From positions 186,001 through 250,000 of the forward strand of contig NZ_SRRO01000001.1 of assembly GCF_004785795.1 (NCBI RefSeq): a stretch of DNA of 64,000 nt. The letters are read 5' to 3'. Below the pieces are notes generated by a model, which did no database searches, had not been told where the DNA came from, and saw nothing but the letters and a program-made list of their open reading frames with translations. This document shows, in pieces, positions 28,374-37,248 of this stretch. This DNA comes from Nocardioides eburneiflavus. Its GTDB lineage: Bacteria; Actinomycetota; Actinomycetes; Propionibacteriales; Nocardioidaceae. A program made the translations under genes and the position numbers. Positions within the stretch are counted from its first letter, which is position 1, and each line of letters opens with the position of its first letter.

Positions 28374-29445
28374 GCTCGAGCGCCCTGCCCAGGAGCGAGC
28401 CCAGGCGACCGGCCTCGGCCGACAGCTCCTCGGACGGCGGTACGGTCGCCTCGAGCGCGTCGCCGTCGACCCGCCACGTCCCCGCGACGACCCCGTCCAC
28501 GAGCACCGGGTTGACACCGCGGGTCATCTCGGTGCCGTGACCGTGGGGGACGACCCACGCGTCCTTGGTGCCCGGTCCCACCACCCAGTTGTCCTTGCCG
28601 GGCAGGAGCACCACGGTCGGCTCCGCGCGCGTGAGGGCCAGCTCGTCGATGCGCTCAGCCACCTGCCAGCGGGGCTCGCCGCCGACGTCGACCTCGACGA
28701 GGTCGTCCCGCACCGCGTGCCACCACTGCTCGAGTCGCTTGCGCCCGGCGCTCAGGCCCTCGCCCAGCCAGTGGTGCACGTGCTCCGGGGCCGTGGGGCC
28801 GTACGCGTCGACGTACTCCAGGACCGTGCGCGGTCCCGCCTCGTCGAGGTCGGGGATGCCCGCCCACCCGGGCGCCGCGCCCGGGCTCTGGAGCACCAGC
28901 GGGCCGGCGAGGTCGGGCCCGAGGGCGATGTCGCCCTGCCAGGCGAGCGGCTTGAGCAGGGTGTGGTTGGGCTCGGCGAACTCCCGCGCCAGGTGCCCGA
29001 AGCGCGCGGACCCGGTCAGGGCGTCGGCCACGGCACGGGGCGGCACCGGGCCGTCCGCGACGACCTCGCGGACCGCTGCGCGCAGGTCGGGCCAGTCGTC
29101 GGCCGCGAGCCGGTAGTGCTCGACCCAGCTCCTCCGTGCCCACTGCCGTCCGGCTGCACGGACCGCGAGGTAGGCGCCGGCCGTGTCCGGGGCCATCACC
29201 TGCACCGACCCGCGGAACGAGAAGGTCCTCATCAGCCGGCCGTCGGCCAGCGCCCGCTGCACCTCCCCGGGCGGACCGGGCGACGCGAGCCGTCGGCGTA
29301 CGGACAGGTCGGGGTCGGCGCCGAAGACCGACACGGCCGCCAGGGTCCGGACGACCTCGGTCGCGTCGGCAGCCCCGACGAGCAGGTGCTGCCGGCCAAG
29401 CCGCCAGGCGAGCGCCTGGCCGCGGGTCACGCGCAGCGTCGCCAT
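28360..29445 (-). CDS. Winged-helix DNA-binding protein (AlkZ/YcaQ-like HTH_42)
   Basis: A 361-residue member of the HTH_42 family (PF06224). Signs are VTRGQALAWRLGRQHLL at the start, LMRTFSFRGSVQVMAPDTAG, the segment ARFGHLAREFAEPNHTLLKPLAWQG, a central ARTVLEYVDAYGPTAPEHVHHWLG-like region and VVLLPGKDNWVVGP near the end. Characterised relatives (AlkZ, YcaQ) are DNA glycosylases acting on bulky or crosslinked damage. Whether this distant member is catalytic cannot be told; a QxQ-type AlkZ active-site motif was not evident to me. Confidence 0.8.
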   Translation of the reverse strand: MATLRVTRGQALAWRLGRQHLLVGAADATEVVRTLAAVSVFGADPDLSVRRRLASPGPPGEVQRALADGRLMRTFSFRGSVQVMAPDTAGAYLAVRAAGRQWARRSWVEHYRLAADDWPDLRAAVREVVADGPVPPRAVADALTGSARFGHLAREFAEPNHTLLKPLAWQGDIALGPDLAGPLVLQSPGAAPGWAGIPDLDEAGPRTVLEYVDAYGPTAPEHVHHWLGEGLSAGRKRLEQWWHAVRDDLVEVDVGGEPRWQVAERIDELALTRAEPTVVLLPGKDNWVVGPGTKDAWVVPHGHGTEMTRGVNPVLVDGVVAGTWRVDGDALEATVPPSEELSAEAGRLGSLLGRALELRTP

Positions 29446-29461
29446 GGCGTGGACCCGAGGG

Positions 29462-29725
29462 TCAGTCCCGGTCTTCGCGGGCCTTGCGCTCCTCGAAGGC
29501 GGCGGACGCCCGGGATGCGCGCGCCTCGACCCGCCGGGCGAAGGCCTCGCGCTGCCGGTCGAGGATGAAGAACGAGGCCACGCCGGAGATCAGGAATGCG
29601 AGGATGATCGCCCAGAACAGGTTGTAGCGACCGTCGAAGGCCAGGGCCATCAACCCGACGACGACACCGAACGAGGCCATGAACAGTGCGAGCCGCATGA
29701 CCGTGTAGACGACGAACTCCTTCAC
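29462..29725 (-). CDS. DUF4229 membrane protein
   Basis: An 87-residue protein with two hydrophobic helices (about 5-28 and 36-53) and a highly charged C-terminal tail rich in Arg/Glu/Ala (REAFARRVEARASRASAAFEERK). It fits the small actinobacterial DUF4229 family, of unknown function. The GTG at 29725 has TAGTCT 6 nt upstream, diverging from the next plus-strand gene. Confidence 0.8.
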   Translation of the reverse strand: MKEFVVYTVMRLALFMASFGVVVGLMALAFDGRYNLFWAIILAFLISGVASFFILDRQREAFARRVEARASRASAAFEERKAREDRD

Positions 29726-29761
29726 GCCACCAGACTAGGACGTGGCGACTACATTGGAGGA

Positions 29762-29938
29762 ATGCTGAAGGTCCTGCTCGTCGTCGCGGCCATCGCCGTC
29801 GTCGTGTGGTTCCTGGTCAGGCTGATGCTGCGCCGGCTCGACGGAGGTACGTCGTCACGTCCGCGCGTGATCGGACCCGATGACGACCCCGACTTCCTCC
29901 GCGGCCTCGACCGGCCCCGCGAGCCCGACGACGACTGA
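29762..29938 (+). CDS. Small single-pass membrane protein
   Basis: A 58-residue protein with an N-terminal helix (LKVLLVVAAIAVVVWFLVRLML) and an acidic tail containing DDDPDFLRGLDRPREPDDD. The tail motif DPDFLRxL is one I associate with short actinobacterial proteins of this kind. The ATG has GGAGG directly upstream and TACATT 6 nt before it. Its last 84 nt are antisense to the end of the ccsB frame. Confidence 0.6.
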   Translation: MLKVLLVVAAIAVVVWFLVRLMLRRLDGGTSSRPRVIGPDDDPDFLRGLDRPREPDDD

Positions 29939-30874
29939 CGTCTCGGGTGCGGCTCCCTCCGCGTAGGAGTGCTGGCTGGAGGAGCTGAAGAAGTTGATGC
30001 CGATGAAGTTGAACCACAGCGTCGCCGCACCGACCAGCGCCAGCATCGCGGCGTTGCGCCCACGCCAGCCCGCGGTCGCGCGGGCGTGGAGGTAGGCGGC
30101 GTAGACCACCCAGGTGATGAAGGCCCACACCTCCTTGGGGTCCCAGTTCCAGTAGGCGCCCCACGCCTGGTGCGCCCAGATCGGGCCGGTGATCAGGACG
30201 GCGAAGGTCCACACCGGGAAGCCGAAGGCGTGCATCCGGTAGGACAGCCGGTCGAGCACCTTGAGGTCGGGGACGCGGGCGAGGTAGCCGGTGGTGGAGG
30301 TCGAGCGGGCCTTGGCCAGGTAGAGCCCGGACAGCAGGGCGCCGACGGTGAAGGCACCGGTGGAGATCACCGCGGCGACGACGTGGATGACCAGCCACGG
30401 GGAGTTGAGCGCGTCGGGCAGGGGAAGCACCGTGTCGTCGAGCCCGAGGAACGCCGCCATCAGGGCAGCCACGACGAAGGTCGTCGCCAGCGGACCTAGC
30501 CACTCGATGTCGATGCGGAGCGTGGAGAGCACGAAGATCAGCGCGACCACGAAGGTGCCGGAGATCGTGAACTCGTACATGTTGCCCCACGGCACCCGGT
30601 TGGGGTCGGCGGCGAGACCGCGGGCCACGAGCGCGGCGAGGTGGACGACGACGGCGAAGACCGTCAGGACCAGCCCGAGGCGGGCCGCCACCGCCGTACG
30701 AGGGGGGGCGACGAGGACCGCCCGCGCGCCGACCGCGGCCTCCTGCTCCTCCTCCTCGGGAGCCGAGCGCAGGCCGGCCAGCTCGAAGAAGTAGGCCAGC
30801 ATCGCGAGGAAGTAGAGCACCGCGGCGCCGATGACGCCCCGGTAGCTGAACACCTCGAACCACTCGTCGGTCAC
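29855..30874 (-). CDS. ccsB: Cytochrome c biogenesis protein CcsB (ResC/CcsA type)
   Basis: Haem-handling subunit of the system II cytochrome c synthase. The 339-residue membrane protein carries VPWGNMYEF and the periplasmic Trp-rich haem motif WGAYWNWDPKEVWAF, followed by conserved histidines in later loops (YLHARATAG). Its normal end would be near FSSSSQHSYAEG; the frame continues about 35 residues further and overlaps the small plus-strand gene. The GTG at 30874 overlaps the resB stop as GTGA. It is the last gene of the ccs operon. Confidence 0.93.
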   Translation of the reverse strand: MTDEWFEVFSYRGVIGAAVLYFLAMLAYFFELAGLRSAPEEEEQEAAVGARAVLVAPPRTAVAARLGLVLTVFAVVVHLAALVARGLAADPNRVPWGNMYEFTISGTFVVALIFVLSTLRIDIEWLGPLATTFVVAALMAAFLGLDDTVLPLPDALNSPWLVIHVVAAVISTGAFTVGALLSGLYLAKARSTSTTGYLARVPDLKVLDRLSYRMHAFGFPVWTFAVLITGPIWAHQAWGAYWNWDPKEVWAFITWVVYAAYLHARATAGWRGRNAAMLALVGAATLWFNFIGINFFSSSSQHSYAEGAAPETSVVVGLAGPVEAAEEVGVVIGSDHART

Positions 30875-32502
30875 GACTCGTCCTCCTTGGTTGTCCTGCC
30901 CTGCAGTGCCGCCACGACGTCGCCCATCTCGGCGGCGCCGTCCTCCGGGTCGCCGGCGGACGAGCGGTCCAGCCGTGCCACCTCCACGAGCGTCGTGCCG
31001 TCGTCCTGGCGCCGCGCGCGCACCCACATGCGTCGGGGGCGGATGAACAGCGAGCCCAGCAGGCCGAGCAGCGCGAGCACCACGCCGGCCAGTGCCACCA
31101 TCTTGCCCGGGCTCCGACTGACCTGGATCTTGTTCCACCGCTGGAGGCCGTCGAACGAGACCGTGCCGAGATCGTCGGGCAGGGTCACCGTGTCGCCGGG
31201 CCTGAGGTCCATCCGGAACGGCTGGCCGTCGTCCTTCACGACCTGGGTGGCCTTCGCCTTGTCGAGCACGTAGACCGACGCCGGGGTGCCGTCGTCGAGG
31301 CCGAGGTCGCCGGTGTAGACGAACAGCGAGACCAGCGGGTCGAACGCGTCGCCGAAGACCGACGCCGGCATCGTCAGGTTGCCGTCGGCGTCGCGGCCCA
31401 TCGCGAACGTCGGGTAGAAGGTGCCCTCCAAGCCGATCTGCGCCGGGCTGGCGTCGGGGGCCTTGATCACTCCGAACGACTCGAACGTCTGGGCGTTGGT
31501 CGGCAGGAAGACCGACGGCCCGCTGTAGGCGACCTCGCCGCCTCCGTCGCGGATCGTGATGACGGGGGCGTAGCCGTGCCCGATGAGGAAGACGTCGGTG
31601 CCGCCGATGCTCAGCGGGTGGTTGACCCGGAGGTCGTAGGACTTCGTCTCGCCCCCCGGCTCGGTCTCGTAGGCGAGCTCGGCGACGAACTCGCGCGCCA
31701 TCCCGGCCCGCTCGCCCTCGGTCAGCCACTCGACCTCGAAGTCGGTGATGCTGAAGGAGAACGGCTCCATCACGTCGGGGTCGAAGAGCGCGCCCGGCGC
31801 GAAGTCGTCGTACTGGGTGAGGTTGTTGGAGAAGCCGTAGTCCTCGCCGTTGAGCATGATGACGCCGCCCTTGTAGCCGAACAGGCTGCCCACGGCGACG
31901 CCGACGAGCACGACGATGACCGCGAGGTGGAAGACCAGGTTGCCGGCCTCGCGCAGGTGGCCGCGCTCGGCGGCCACCGAGTCCTCGCCGGCGTCGACCC
32001 GGAACCGCTTGCGGCGCAGCGCCTTGGCGGCGCGGTCCAGGACGATCTCGGGGTCCTCGTCGGTCGGGTACGACGTGCTCTCGGGCAGCCGGGACAGGTG
32101 GCGCGGCGCCCTCGGCGGGCGGGCGCGCACGGCACGGGCGTACACGAACAGGCGCGGGACGATGCAGCCGACCAGCGAGATCATCAGCAGGATGTAGATG
32201 GCGGAGAACCACACCGACCCGTAGACGTCGAACAGGTCCAGCCGCTCCCAGATCGGCGCGAGCCGCGGGTGGTTGTCGCGCCACTGCGAGACCGCGAGCG
32301 AGTCGATGTTCTCCTGCGGGATCACCGACCCGGGGATCGAGGCGAGCGCCAGGAGCAGCAGCAGGACCAGTGCCGTACGCATCGACGTCAGCTGCCGCCA
32401 CGACCACCGCGCGAGCTCACGCGCGTCGAGGTCCGGGGGCAGTGCGGTGGCCTGGCGGTCGTCGGACGGCCGGTGGCGCAGGTCGGGCTGGAGGTCGGTC
32501 AC
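30871..32502 (-). CDS. resB: Cytochrome c biogenesis protein ResB
   Basis: Partner of CcsB in system II cytochrome c maturation; it helps hold apocytochrome and haem at the outer face. The 543-residue protein has three N-terminal helices (TALVLLLLLALASIPGSVIPQ, WFSAIYILLMISLVGCIVP, LVFHLAVIVVLVGVAVGSLFG), a large extracytoplasmic domain and a final helix near residue 480. Start is GTG at 32502, overlapping the ccdA stop as GTGA. An Arg/Asp-rich cytoplasmic tail follows the last helix. Confidence 0.92.
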   Translation of the reverse strand: MTDLQPDLRHRPSDDRQATALPPDLDARELARWSWRQLTSMRTALVLLLLLALASIPGSVIPQENIDSLAVSQWRDNHPRLAPIWERLDLFDVYGSVWFSAIYILLMISLVGCIVPRLFVYARAVRARPPRAPRHLSRLPESTSYPTDEDPEIVLDRAAKALRRKRFRVDAGEDSVAAERGHLREAGNLVFHLAVIVVLVGVAVGSLFGYKGGVIMLNGEDYGFSNNLTQYDDFAPGALFDPDVMEPFSFSITDFEVEWLTEGERAGMAREFVAELAYETEPGGETKSYDLRVNHPLSIGGTDVFLIGHGYAPVITIRDGGGEVAYSGPSVFLPTNAQTFESFGVIKAPDASPAQIGLEGTFYPTFAMGRDADGNLTMPASVFGDAFDPLVSLFVYTGDLGLDDGTPASVYVLDKAKATQVVKDDGQPFRMDLRPGDTVTLPDDLGTVSFDGLQRWNKIQVSRSPGKMVALAGVVLALLGLLGSLFIRPRRMWVRARRQDDGTTLVEVARLDRSSAGDPEDGAAEMGDVVAALQGRTTKEDES

Positions 32503-33248
32503 ACCGGCACCGCGAATCCCTGGACGACCTGGAGCTGCAGCCACTGCACGAGTCGGTCCCACCAGCCGCTGACGAGGAGGAGGCCGACCACGATCATCAT
32601 CACCCCGCCGAGGCGTACGACGAGCTGCTGGTGCCGACGGATCACGGCGAAGGCGCCGAGCATGCGGCGGTAGGCGAGTGCGGCCGCGATGAAGGGCAGG
32701 CCGAGCCCGAGGGCGAACACGCCGGAGAGCAGGGCGCCGCGACCGGCCGTCGCCTCGTTGACGGACAGCACGTTGATCGCGGCCAGGGTCGGCCCGACGC
32801 AGGGCGTCCAGCCGACGCCGAACAGGAAGCCGATCAGGGGCGCCGCGGCGAGCCCGACGGCGGGCACCCGGTGGATGCGCCAGTCGCGCTGCAGGAAGCC
32901 GAAGCCGCCGAGGAACGCGATGCCGAGCAGGATCGTGATGACGCCGAGCACCACGTTGAGCTGGCGGGTGTGGGTGAACAGCCACGCCCCGGCCGCCCCG
33001 GTGAGGCTGCCGAGCAGCACGAAGACCAAGGAGAAGCCGATCACGAACAGGGTCGCGCCGAGCACCAGCCGGCTGCGTCGCGCCTGGTCGAGGTCGCCGC
33101 CCGAGATGCCGGTGGCGTAGGACAGGTAGCCCGGCAGCAGCGGGATCACGCAGGGGCTGAAGAACGAGACCAGACCAGCGGCGAGGGCCACGGGCAGGGC
33201 CAGCACCATCGACCCCGACAGGGCCGTCTCCCGGAACCAGTCACTCAT
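32499..33248 (-). CDS. ccdA: Cytochrome c biogenesis protein CcdA
   Basis: Six-helix membrane thiol transporter (DsbD-like core) that carries reducing power across the membrane to ResA. The 249-residue protein has the two functional cysteines in SFFSPCVIPLLPGYLSY (C32-type) and GVGWTPCVGPTL. It lies between resA and resB in the expected order; the resA stop overlaps its ATG by 8 nt. Confidence 0.94.
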   Translation of the reverse strand: MSDWFRETALSGSMVLALPVALAAGLVSFFSPCVIPLLPGYLSYATGISGGDLDQARRSRLVLGATLFVIGFSLVFVLLGSLTGAAGAWLFTHTRQLNVVLGVITILLGIAFLGGFGFLQRDWRIHRVPAVGLAAAPLIGFLFGVGWTPCVGPTLAAINVLSVNEATAGRGALLSGVFALGLGLPFIAAALAYRRMLGAFAVIRRHQQLVVRLGGVMMIVVGLLLVSGWWDRLVQWLQLQVVQGFAVPV

Positions 33249-33807
33249 CGAGGACCGCCTCGACCAGGGAAAGGAGGGTCTGCGTGGTGGGGATGCGGCC
33301 GTTGACGGAGGCGGCGATCCGGCCCTCGGCGTCGAGGACGACCGTGCTCGGGATCGACCGCGGGGTCAGCGTGCCGGCGAAGGGCAGCAGCGCCGCGCCG
33401 TCGGCGGAGTAGACGGACGCGTAGGGCACGTCGAGGTTGCGGACGTAGGCGGCGGCGTTGTCGCGCGAGGCGTCACGGATGTTGAGCCCGACGAACTCCA
33501 CCCGGTCGCCGAGTTCGGCGGCGGCCTCGTTGAGGTCGGGCTGCTCGACCCGGCACGGTGGGCACCACGAGGCCCAGACGTTGACCACGACGGGCTTGCC
33601 GCGCAGGGCGGCCAGGTCGACCTCCTCGCCGTCGAGGTCGGTGCCGGTCAGCGCGATCGGCTCGCCGCGGTCGACGGCCTTGACCTCGGTCGGCGCGCCC
33701 GCGCCGGAGATGTAGCCCTTGTCGCCCGTCCCGGACAGCCCGGAGCAGCCCGCGAGCACGAGCAGGCAGGCGAGCGCCACGAGGGGCGCAGCGAGGCGGC
33801 GCAGCAT
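33241..33807 (-). CDS. resA: Thiol-disulfide oxidoreductase, lipoprotein (ResA/TlpA type)
   Basis: Membrane-anchored thioredoxin that keeps the CxxCH haem sites of apocytochrome c reduced. The 188-residue protein has a lipobox (LVLAGCSG, C21), a TlpA-like fold and the active site WASWCPPC. The cis-Pro segment is TPRSIPST. The ATG at 33805-33807 is 2 nt from the upstream phosphatase gene; the frame open further upstream belongs to a shadow of that gene. Confidence 0.93.
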   Translation of the reverse strand: MLRRLAAPLVALACLLVLAGCSGLSGTGDKGYISGAGAPTEVKAVDRGEPIALTGTDLDGEEVDLAALRGKPVVVNVWASWCPPCRVEQPDLNEAAAELGDRVEFVGLNIRDASRDNAAAYVRNLDVPYASVYSADGAALLPFAGTLTPRSIPSTVVLDAEGRIAASVNGRIPTTQTLLSLVEAVLDE

Positions 33808-33809
33808 CG

Positions 33810-34487
33810 TCAGGGCCGGTCCTCCCGCGGCGCGCCCCCGGCCGAGAACGGGGCGGACCGGTCGCCGACCGGGATCAGGTCGCCGGCCGGCTCGGAGTAG
33901 CGCACCTGCACGACGCGGTCGTCGTCGAAGACCACGCTGGTCAGCGAGCACAAGGTGCACTGCCGGGTCTTGGGGTGGTGGAGGTAGCTGCGCTTCTCGA
34001 GGAACAGCCGCGTCGTCCAGATCGGCAGCTGGTGGGACACCACGACCGCCTCGTGACCGGCCGCCGCGTCGCGCGCGTCGTGCACGGCCGCGACCATCCG
34101 GCCGGCGATCTCGTCGTACGGCTCCCCCCACGACGGGCGGAACGGGTTGTACATGTGGCGCAGCAGGTCGGGACGCTTGAGGAACGTCCTGGCGCCCGCG
34201 CCGAAGTTGACGCCCTGGAACTTGTTGCCGGACTCGATGACACGCGGGTCGACCTCGGGGGTGATCCCGAGCGTGGCCGCGAGCGGGGCAAGGGTCTCCT
34301 GGGCACGCTCGAGGGGCGAGGTGCGCAGGTGCACGATGTCGCGGTCGCCGATCGAGTCGGCGATGCGCCGGGCCATCTGCTGGCCGAGGTCGGAGAGGTG
34401 GAACCCGTCCATCCGGCCGTAGAGGATGCCGTCGGGGTTGTGGACCTCACCGTGCCGGAGCAGGTGGACGATGGTCTCGACACCCAT
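33810..34487 (-). CDS. Histidine phosphatase (phosphoglycerate-mutase-like)
   Basis: A 225-residue member of the histidine phosphatase superfamily. The phospho-acceptor motif is LLRHGEVHNP (H11), with the second-site arginine in LRTSPLERAQET, the general-acid Glu region (RVIESGNKFQG) and the second histidine in VVVSHQLPIW. Position between hemL and resA matches Mtb Rv0525, whose role is unknown. The stop of hemL-proximal DNA and this gene are 1 nt apart, so it is in the hemL operon. Confidence 0.87.
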   Translation of the reverse strand: MGVETIVHLLRHGEVHNPDGILYGRMDGFHLSDLGQQMARRIADSIGDRDIVHLRTSPLERAQETLAPLAATLGITPEVDPRVIESGNKFQGVNFGAGARTFLKRPDLLRHMYNPFRPSWGEPYDEIAGRMVAAVHDARDAAAGHEAVVVSHQLPIWTTRLFLEKRSYLHHPKTRQCTLCSLTSVVFDDDRVVQVRYSEPAGDLIPVGDRSAPFSAGGAPREDRP

Positions 34488-34488
34488 G

Positions 34489-35817
34489 TCAGTGGCCTCC
34501 CGCCATCGCGGCCGCGAGGGCGGCGTCCGGTAGTGCGTCGACGATCGTCGAGATAGCCCGGTCGTCGTGGGCCGCGGAGACGAACCACGCCTCGTAGGCG
34601 GACGGCGGCAGGTAGACGCCCTGGTCGAGCATCGAGTGGAAGAAGGCGGCGTACGCTGCCGTGTCCTGCCGGCTCGCCTCGGCGAAGTCGCGGACGGCGG
34701 CGTCGCGGAAGAACACCGAGAACATGGTGCCGGCCGCCTGCACGACGTGCGGCACGCCGGCGGCCAGCAGGTGCTCGGCGACCGCGTCGCGGACGGTGTG
34801 CGCGGTGGCGTCGAGGTGGGCGTAGACCTCGGGGGTCGCGAGCCGGAGGGTGGCGAGCCCCGCGGTGGTGGCCACGGGGTTACCGGACAGCGTGCCGGCC
34901 TGGTAGACCGACCCCTCCGGCGCGAGGTGCGCCATCAGGTCGGCCCGGCCACCGAAGGCCGCAGCGGGGAAGCCGCCACCCATCACCTTGCCGAAGGTCA
35001 TCAGGTCGGGCGTCCAGCCCTCGATGGCGCCGTCGAGGCCCCAGCCGCCCTGCTCGGTGGCCCGGAAGCCGGTCATCACCTCGTCGCTGATGAACAACGC
35101 GCCGTGGGCACGGCAGGTCTCGGCGAGGAAGGCGTTGAAGCCGGGAGCCGGCGGGACGACGCCCATGTTGCCGGGGAAGGCCTCGGTGATCAGGCAGGCG
35201 ATGCGCGGACCGTGGGCCTCGAAGGCGGCGAGCACGGCCTCGCGGTCGTTGTAGGGCAGCACGAGGGTCTCGGTGGCAGCGGTCGCGGGCACGCCGCTGG
35301 TGCCGGGGACCGCGTGCGTGGCGACGCCCGAGCCGGCCTCGGCCAGCAGCGCGTCGACGTGGCCGTGGTAGCAGCCGGCGAACTTCACGATGACGTCGCG
35401 GCCGGTGGCTCCGCGTGCGAGGCGGATCGCCGACATGGTCGCCTCGGTGCCCGAGGAGACGAAGCGGACCCGCTCGACGGGGGTGCGCCGCACGATCTCC
35501 TCGGCGAGCTCGACCTCGGGCTCGGTCGGAGTGCCGTACGACGTGCCGCGCGCGACCGCACCGGCGACGGCCGCCTGGACGTCGGGGTGCGCGTGGCCGA
35601 GGAGCATCGGTCCCCACGAGCAGATCAGGTCGACGTAGTCGTTGCCGTCGGCGTCGGTGAGCCAGGCACCCGAGGCCGAGGTGATGAAGCGCGGGGTGCC
35701 GCCGACGGCGTTGAAGGCCCGGACGGGAGAGTTCACTCCTCCCGGCGTCACGGCCCGGGCTCGCTCGAACCAGGCCTCGCTGGCCGCGGTCGTGGAAGGG
35801 GTCGTCACGGAGGTCAC
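34489..35817 (-). CDS. hemL: Glutamate-1-semialdehyde 2,1-aminomutase
   Basis: PLP enzyme that converts glutamate-1-semialdehyde to 5-aminolevulinate, following HemA. The 442-residue protein has [44 protein letters not shown], the PLP-lysine site [19 protein letters not shown] and [14 protein letters not shown]. It heads an operon running into the phosphatase and ccs genes. Start is GTG at 35817 with GACAAT 6 nt upstream; a second in-frame GTG lies three codons later. Confidence 0.95.
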   Translation of the reverse strand: MTSVTTPSTTAASEAWFERARAVTPGGVNSPVRAFNAVGGTPRFITSASGAWLTDADGNDYVDLICSWGPMLLGHAHPDVQAAVAGAVARGTSYGTPTEPEVELAEEIVRRTPVERVRFVSSGTEATMSAIRLARGATGRDVIVKFAGCYHGHVDALLAEAGSGVATHAVPGTSGVPATAATETLVLPYNDREAVLAAFEAHGPRIACLITEAFPGNMGVVPPAPGFNAFLAETCRAHGALFISDEVMTGFRATEQGGWGLDGAIEGWTPDLMTFGKVMGGGFPAAAFGGRADLMAHLAPEGSVYQAGTLSGNPVATTAGLATLRLATPEVYAHLDATAHTVRDAVAEHLLAAGVPHVVQAAGTMFSVFFRDAAVRDFAEASRQDTAAYAAFFHSMLDQGVYLPPSAYEAWFVSAAHDDRAISTIVDALPDAALAAAMAGGH

Positions 35818-35885
35818 CGGGTCATTGTCACGCAGGGGCGCAAAGGGATCCCAGTCGAGGGCCGCAGAGAGTCCCCGGCTGTGGG

Positions 35886-35914
35886 TTGGCGCACAGGTGA
35901 CCGGCGCGTAACTT
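35886..35914 (+). promoter_or_regulatory. Promoter of the lytic transglycosylase gene
   Basis: TTGGCG (35886-35891) and TAACTT (35909-35914) with an exact 17-bp spacer form a good sigma-70-type promoter. Start would be near 35921, giving a leader of about 80 nt. The leader does not show the conserved blocks of a ydaO (c-di-AMP) riboswitch. Confidence 0.6.
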
Positions 35915-35998
35915 GGAGTGACAGTTCTTCGTTAGCGAGGTGTGGATGTGCCCGGAGGGGGCATCATGACACCAGTTCGACCAAGGGGAGAGCGCGAC

Positions 35999-37180
35999 AT
36001 GTCGAGTGCAGGCCGGCTTCACCGAGCGACCGCCATCATTCCGCTGGCGGTGCTGTCCGCTGCGTGGACGGCCAGCCTCACCGGTGGCATCGGCTCGGCC
36101 AGCGCCGACCCCGACGGCCCCCGTACGCTCCCCGACGGCACCGTCCTCCCCGCCTCCGCGATCGAGGCCCCTGCGAGCGTCGGCGACGATGCCGTCACCC
36201 GCGCCGCGGCCCTGACGCCCGGCTCGGCCAGCGACATCCCCCAGGCCGCACTGTCGGCCTACCAGCGCGCCGAGGCCGTCATCAACGGTGCCGACAAGGG
36301 CTGCAACCTGCCGTGGGAGCTCATCGCCGCGATCGGCCGCGTCGAGTCCGACCACGGCCGCTTCGGCGGCAACGTGCTCGACGAGCAGGGCGTCGCGCAG
36401 CCCGGGATCTACGGCATCGCCCTCAACGGCAAGAACAACACGCAGGACATCGCCGACACCGACGCCGGCCAGTACGACAACGACACGCGTCACGACCGCG
36501 CGGTCGGTCCGATGCAGTTCATCCCCTCGACCTGGGCGGTCGTGGGCGTCGACGGCGACAGCGACGGCACCCGCAACCCGCAGGACATCGACGACTCCGC
36601 CCTCGCGACCGCGGTCTACCTGTGCTCCGGCGACGACGACCTGTCCTCCGAGCAGGGCCAGCGCGCCTCGGTCTACCGCTACAACCACTCCAACGCCTAC
36701 GTCGACCTGGTGCTGGAGATCATGCAGGCCTACATGGACGGCGACTTCAGCGCCGTGCCGACCTCCACGCTCACGAGCGGCGTGATCGTGCCCGAGACGA
36801 CCGGCTCGTCCGGCACCGGCGGCAAGGGAGGCAACGGCGGCAAGGGGGGCAAGGGCGACAAGGACGACGACTCGCCGACCAAGGACCCGACGCCCACCCA
36901 GACGCCGACCTCGACGCCCACCCAGACGCCGACCTCGACGCCGACCCAGACTCCGACGCAGACGCCCACCAAGGACCCGACGACCAACCCGACGACCTCG
37001 GTCCCGACCAGCGTGCCGACGCTCAGCCCGACGCTGCCGCCCCTGCCGACGGCGACGGTCAGCAACACGCTGACCTACGCAGAGGCAATCGCGCAGTGCA
37101 CCGCCCAAGGCATCATCGACCTGCCCCTGACCGGGACCAACGAGCTCGAGGACTGCGCGAACGACCTGCTGAACCCCTGA
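35999..37180 (+). CDS. Secreted lytic murein transglycosylase (SLT_2/MltB-like)
   Basis: Predicted peptidoglycan lytic enzyme, 393 residues. A signal peptide (1-36, cleavage after SASA) is followed by a lytic transglycosylase domain (about 85-240). This contains WELIAAIGRVESDHGRFGG with the catalytic Glu, GPMQFIPSTWAVVGVDGDSDG, NPQDIDDSALATAVYLC and YRYNHSNAYVDLVL. A Gly/Lys then Thr-Pro-rich linker (265-350) leads to a short Cys-containing tail (AIAQCTAQG...LEDCANDL). The ATG at 35999 has AAGGGGAG upstream; an ATG at 35966 with GGAGGGGG is equally plausible and would add 11 residues. Confidence 0.87.
   Translation: MSSAGRLHRATAIIPLAVLSAAWTASLTGGIGSASADPDGPRTLPDGTVLPASAIEAPASVGDDAVTRAAALTPGSASDIPQAALSAYQRAEAVINGADKGCNLPWELIAAIGRVESDHGRFGGNVLDEQGVAQPGIYGIALNGKNNTQDIADTDAGQYDNDTRHDRAVGPMQFIPSTWAVVGVDGDSDGTRNPQDIDDSALATAVYLCSGDDDLSSEQGQRASVYRYNHSNAYVDLVLEIMQAYMDGDFSAVPTSTLTSGVIVPETTGSSGTGGKGGNGGKGGKGDKDDDSPTKDPTPTQTPTSTPTQTPTSTPTQTPTQTPTKDPTTNPTTSVPTSVPTLSPTLPPLPTATVSNTLTYAEAIAQCTAQGIIDLPLTGTNELEDCANDLLNP
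36888..36975. repeat. 24-bp-class repeats encoding a Thr-Pro linker
   Basis: Units of the type ACGCCCACCCAGACGCCGAC followed by CTCG recur in tandem and encode PTQTPTST repeats of the lytic transglycosylase linker. Copy number could vary by slippage. Confidence 0.6.
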
Positions 37181-37248
37181 CCTCCGGCCGGGCCGCGCAG
37201 CGTCATACGAACCGTACCTATCGGTGCGTGTGATGTACGCGTGGAAGT

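Noticed and set aside
35915..35998. ydaO-type c-di-AMP riboswitch before the lytic transglycosylase
   Set aside because: Cell-wall hydrolase genes in actinobacteria often have one, but the conserved sequence blocks are absent in this short leader.
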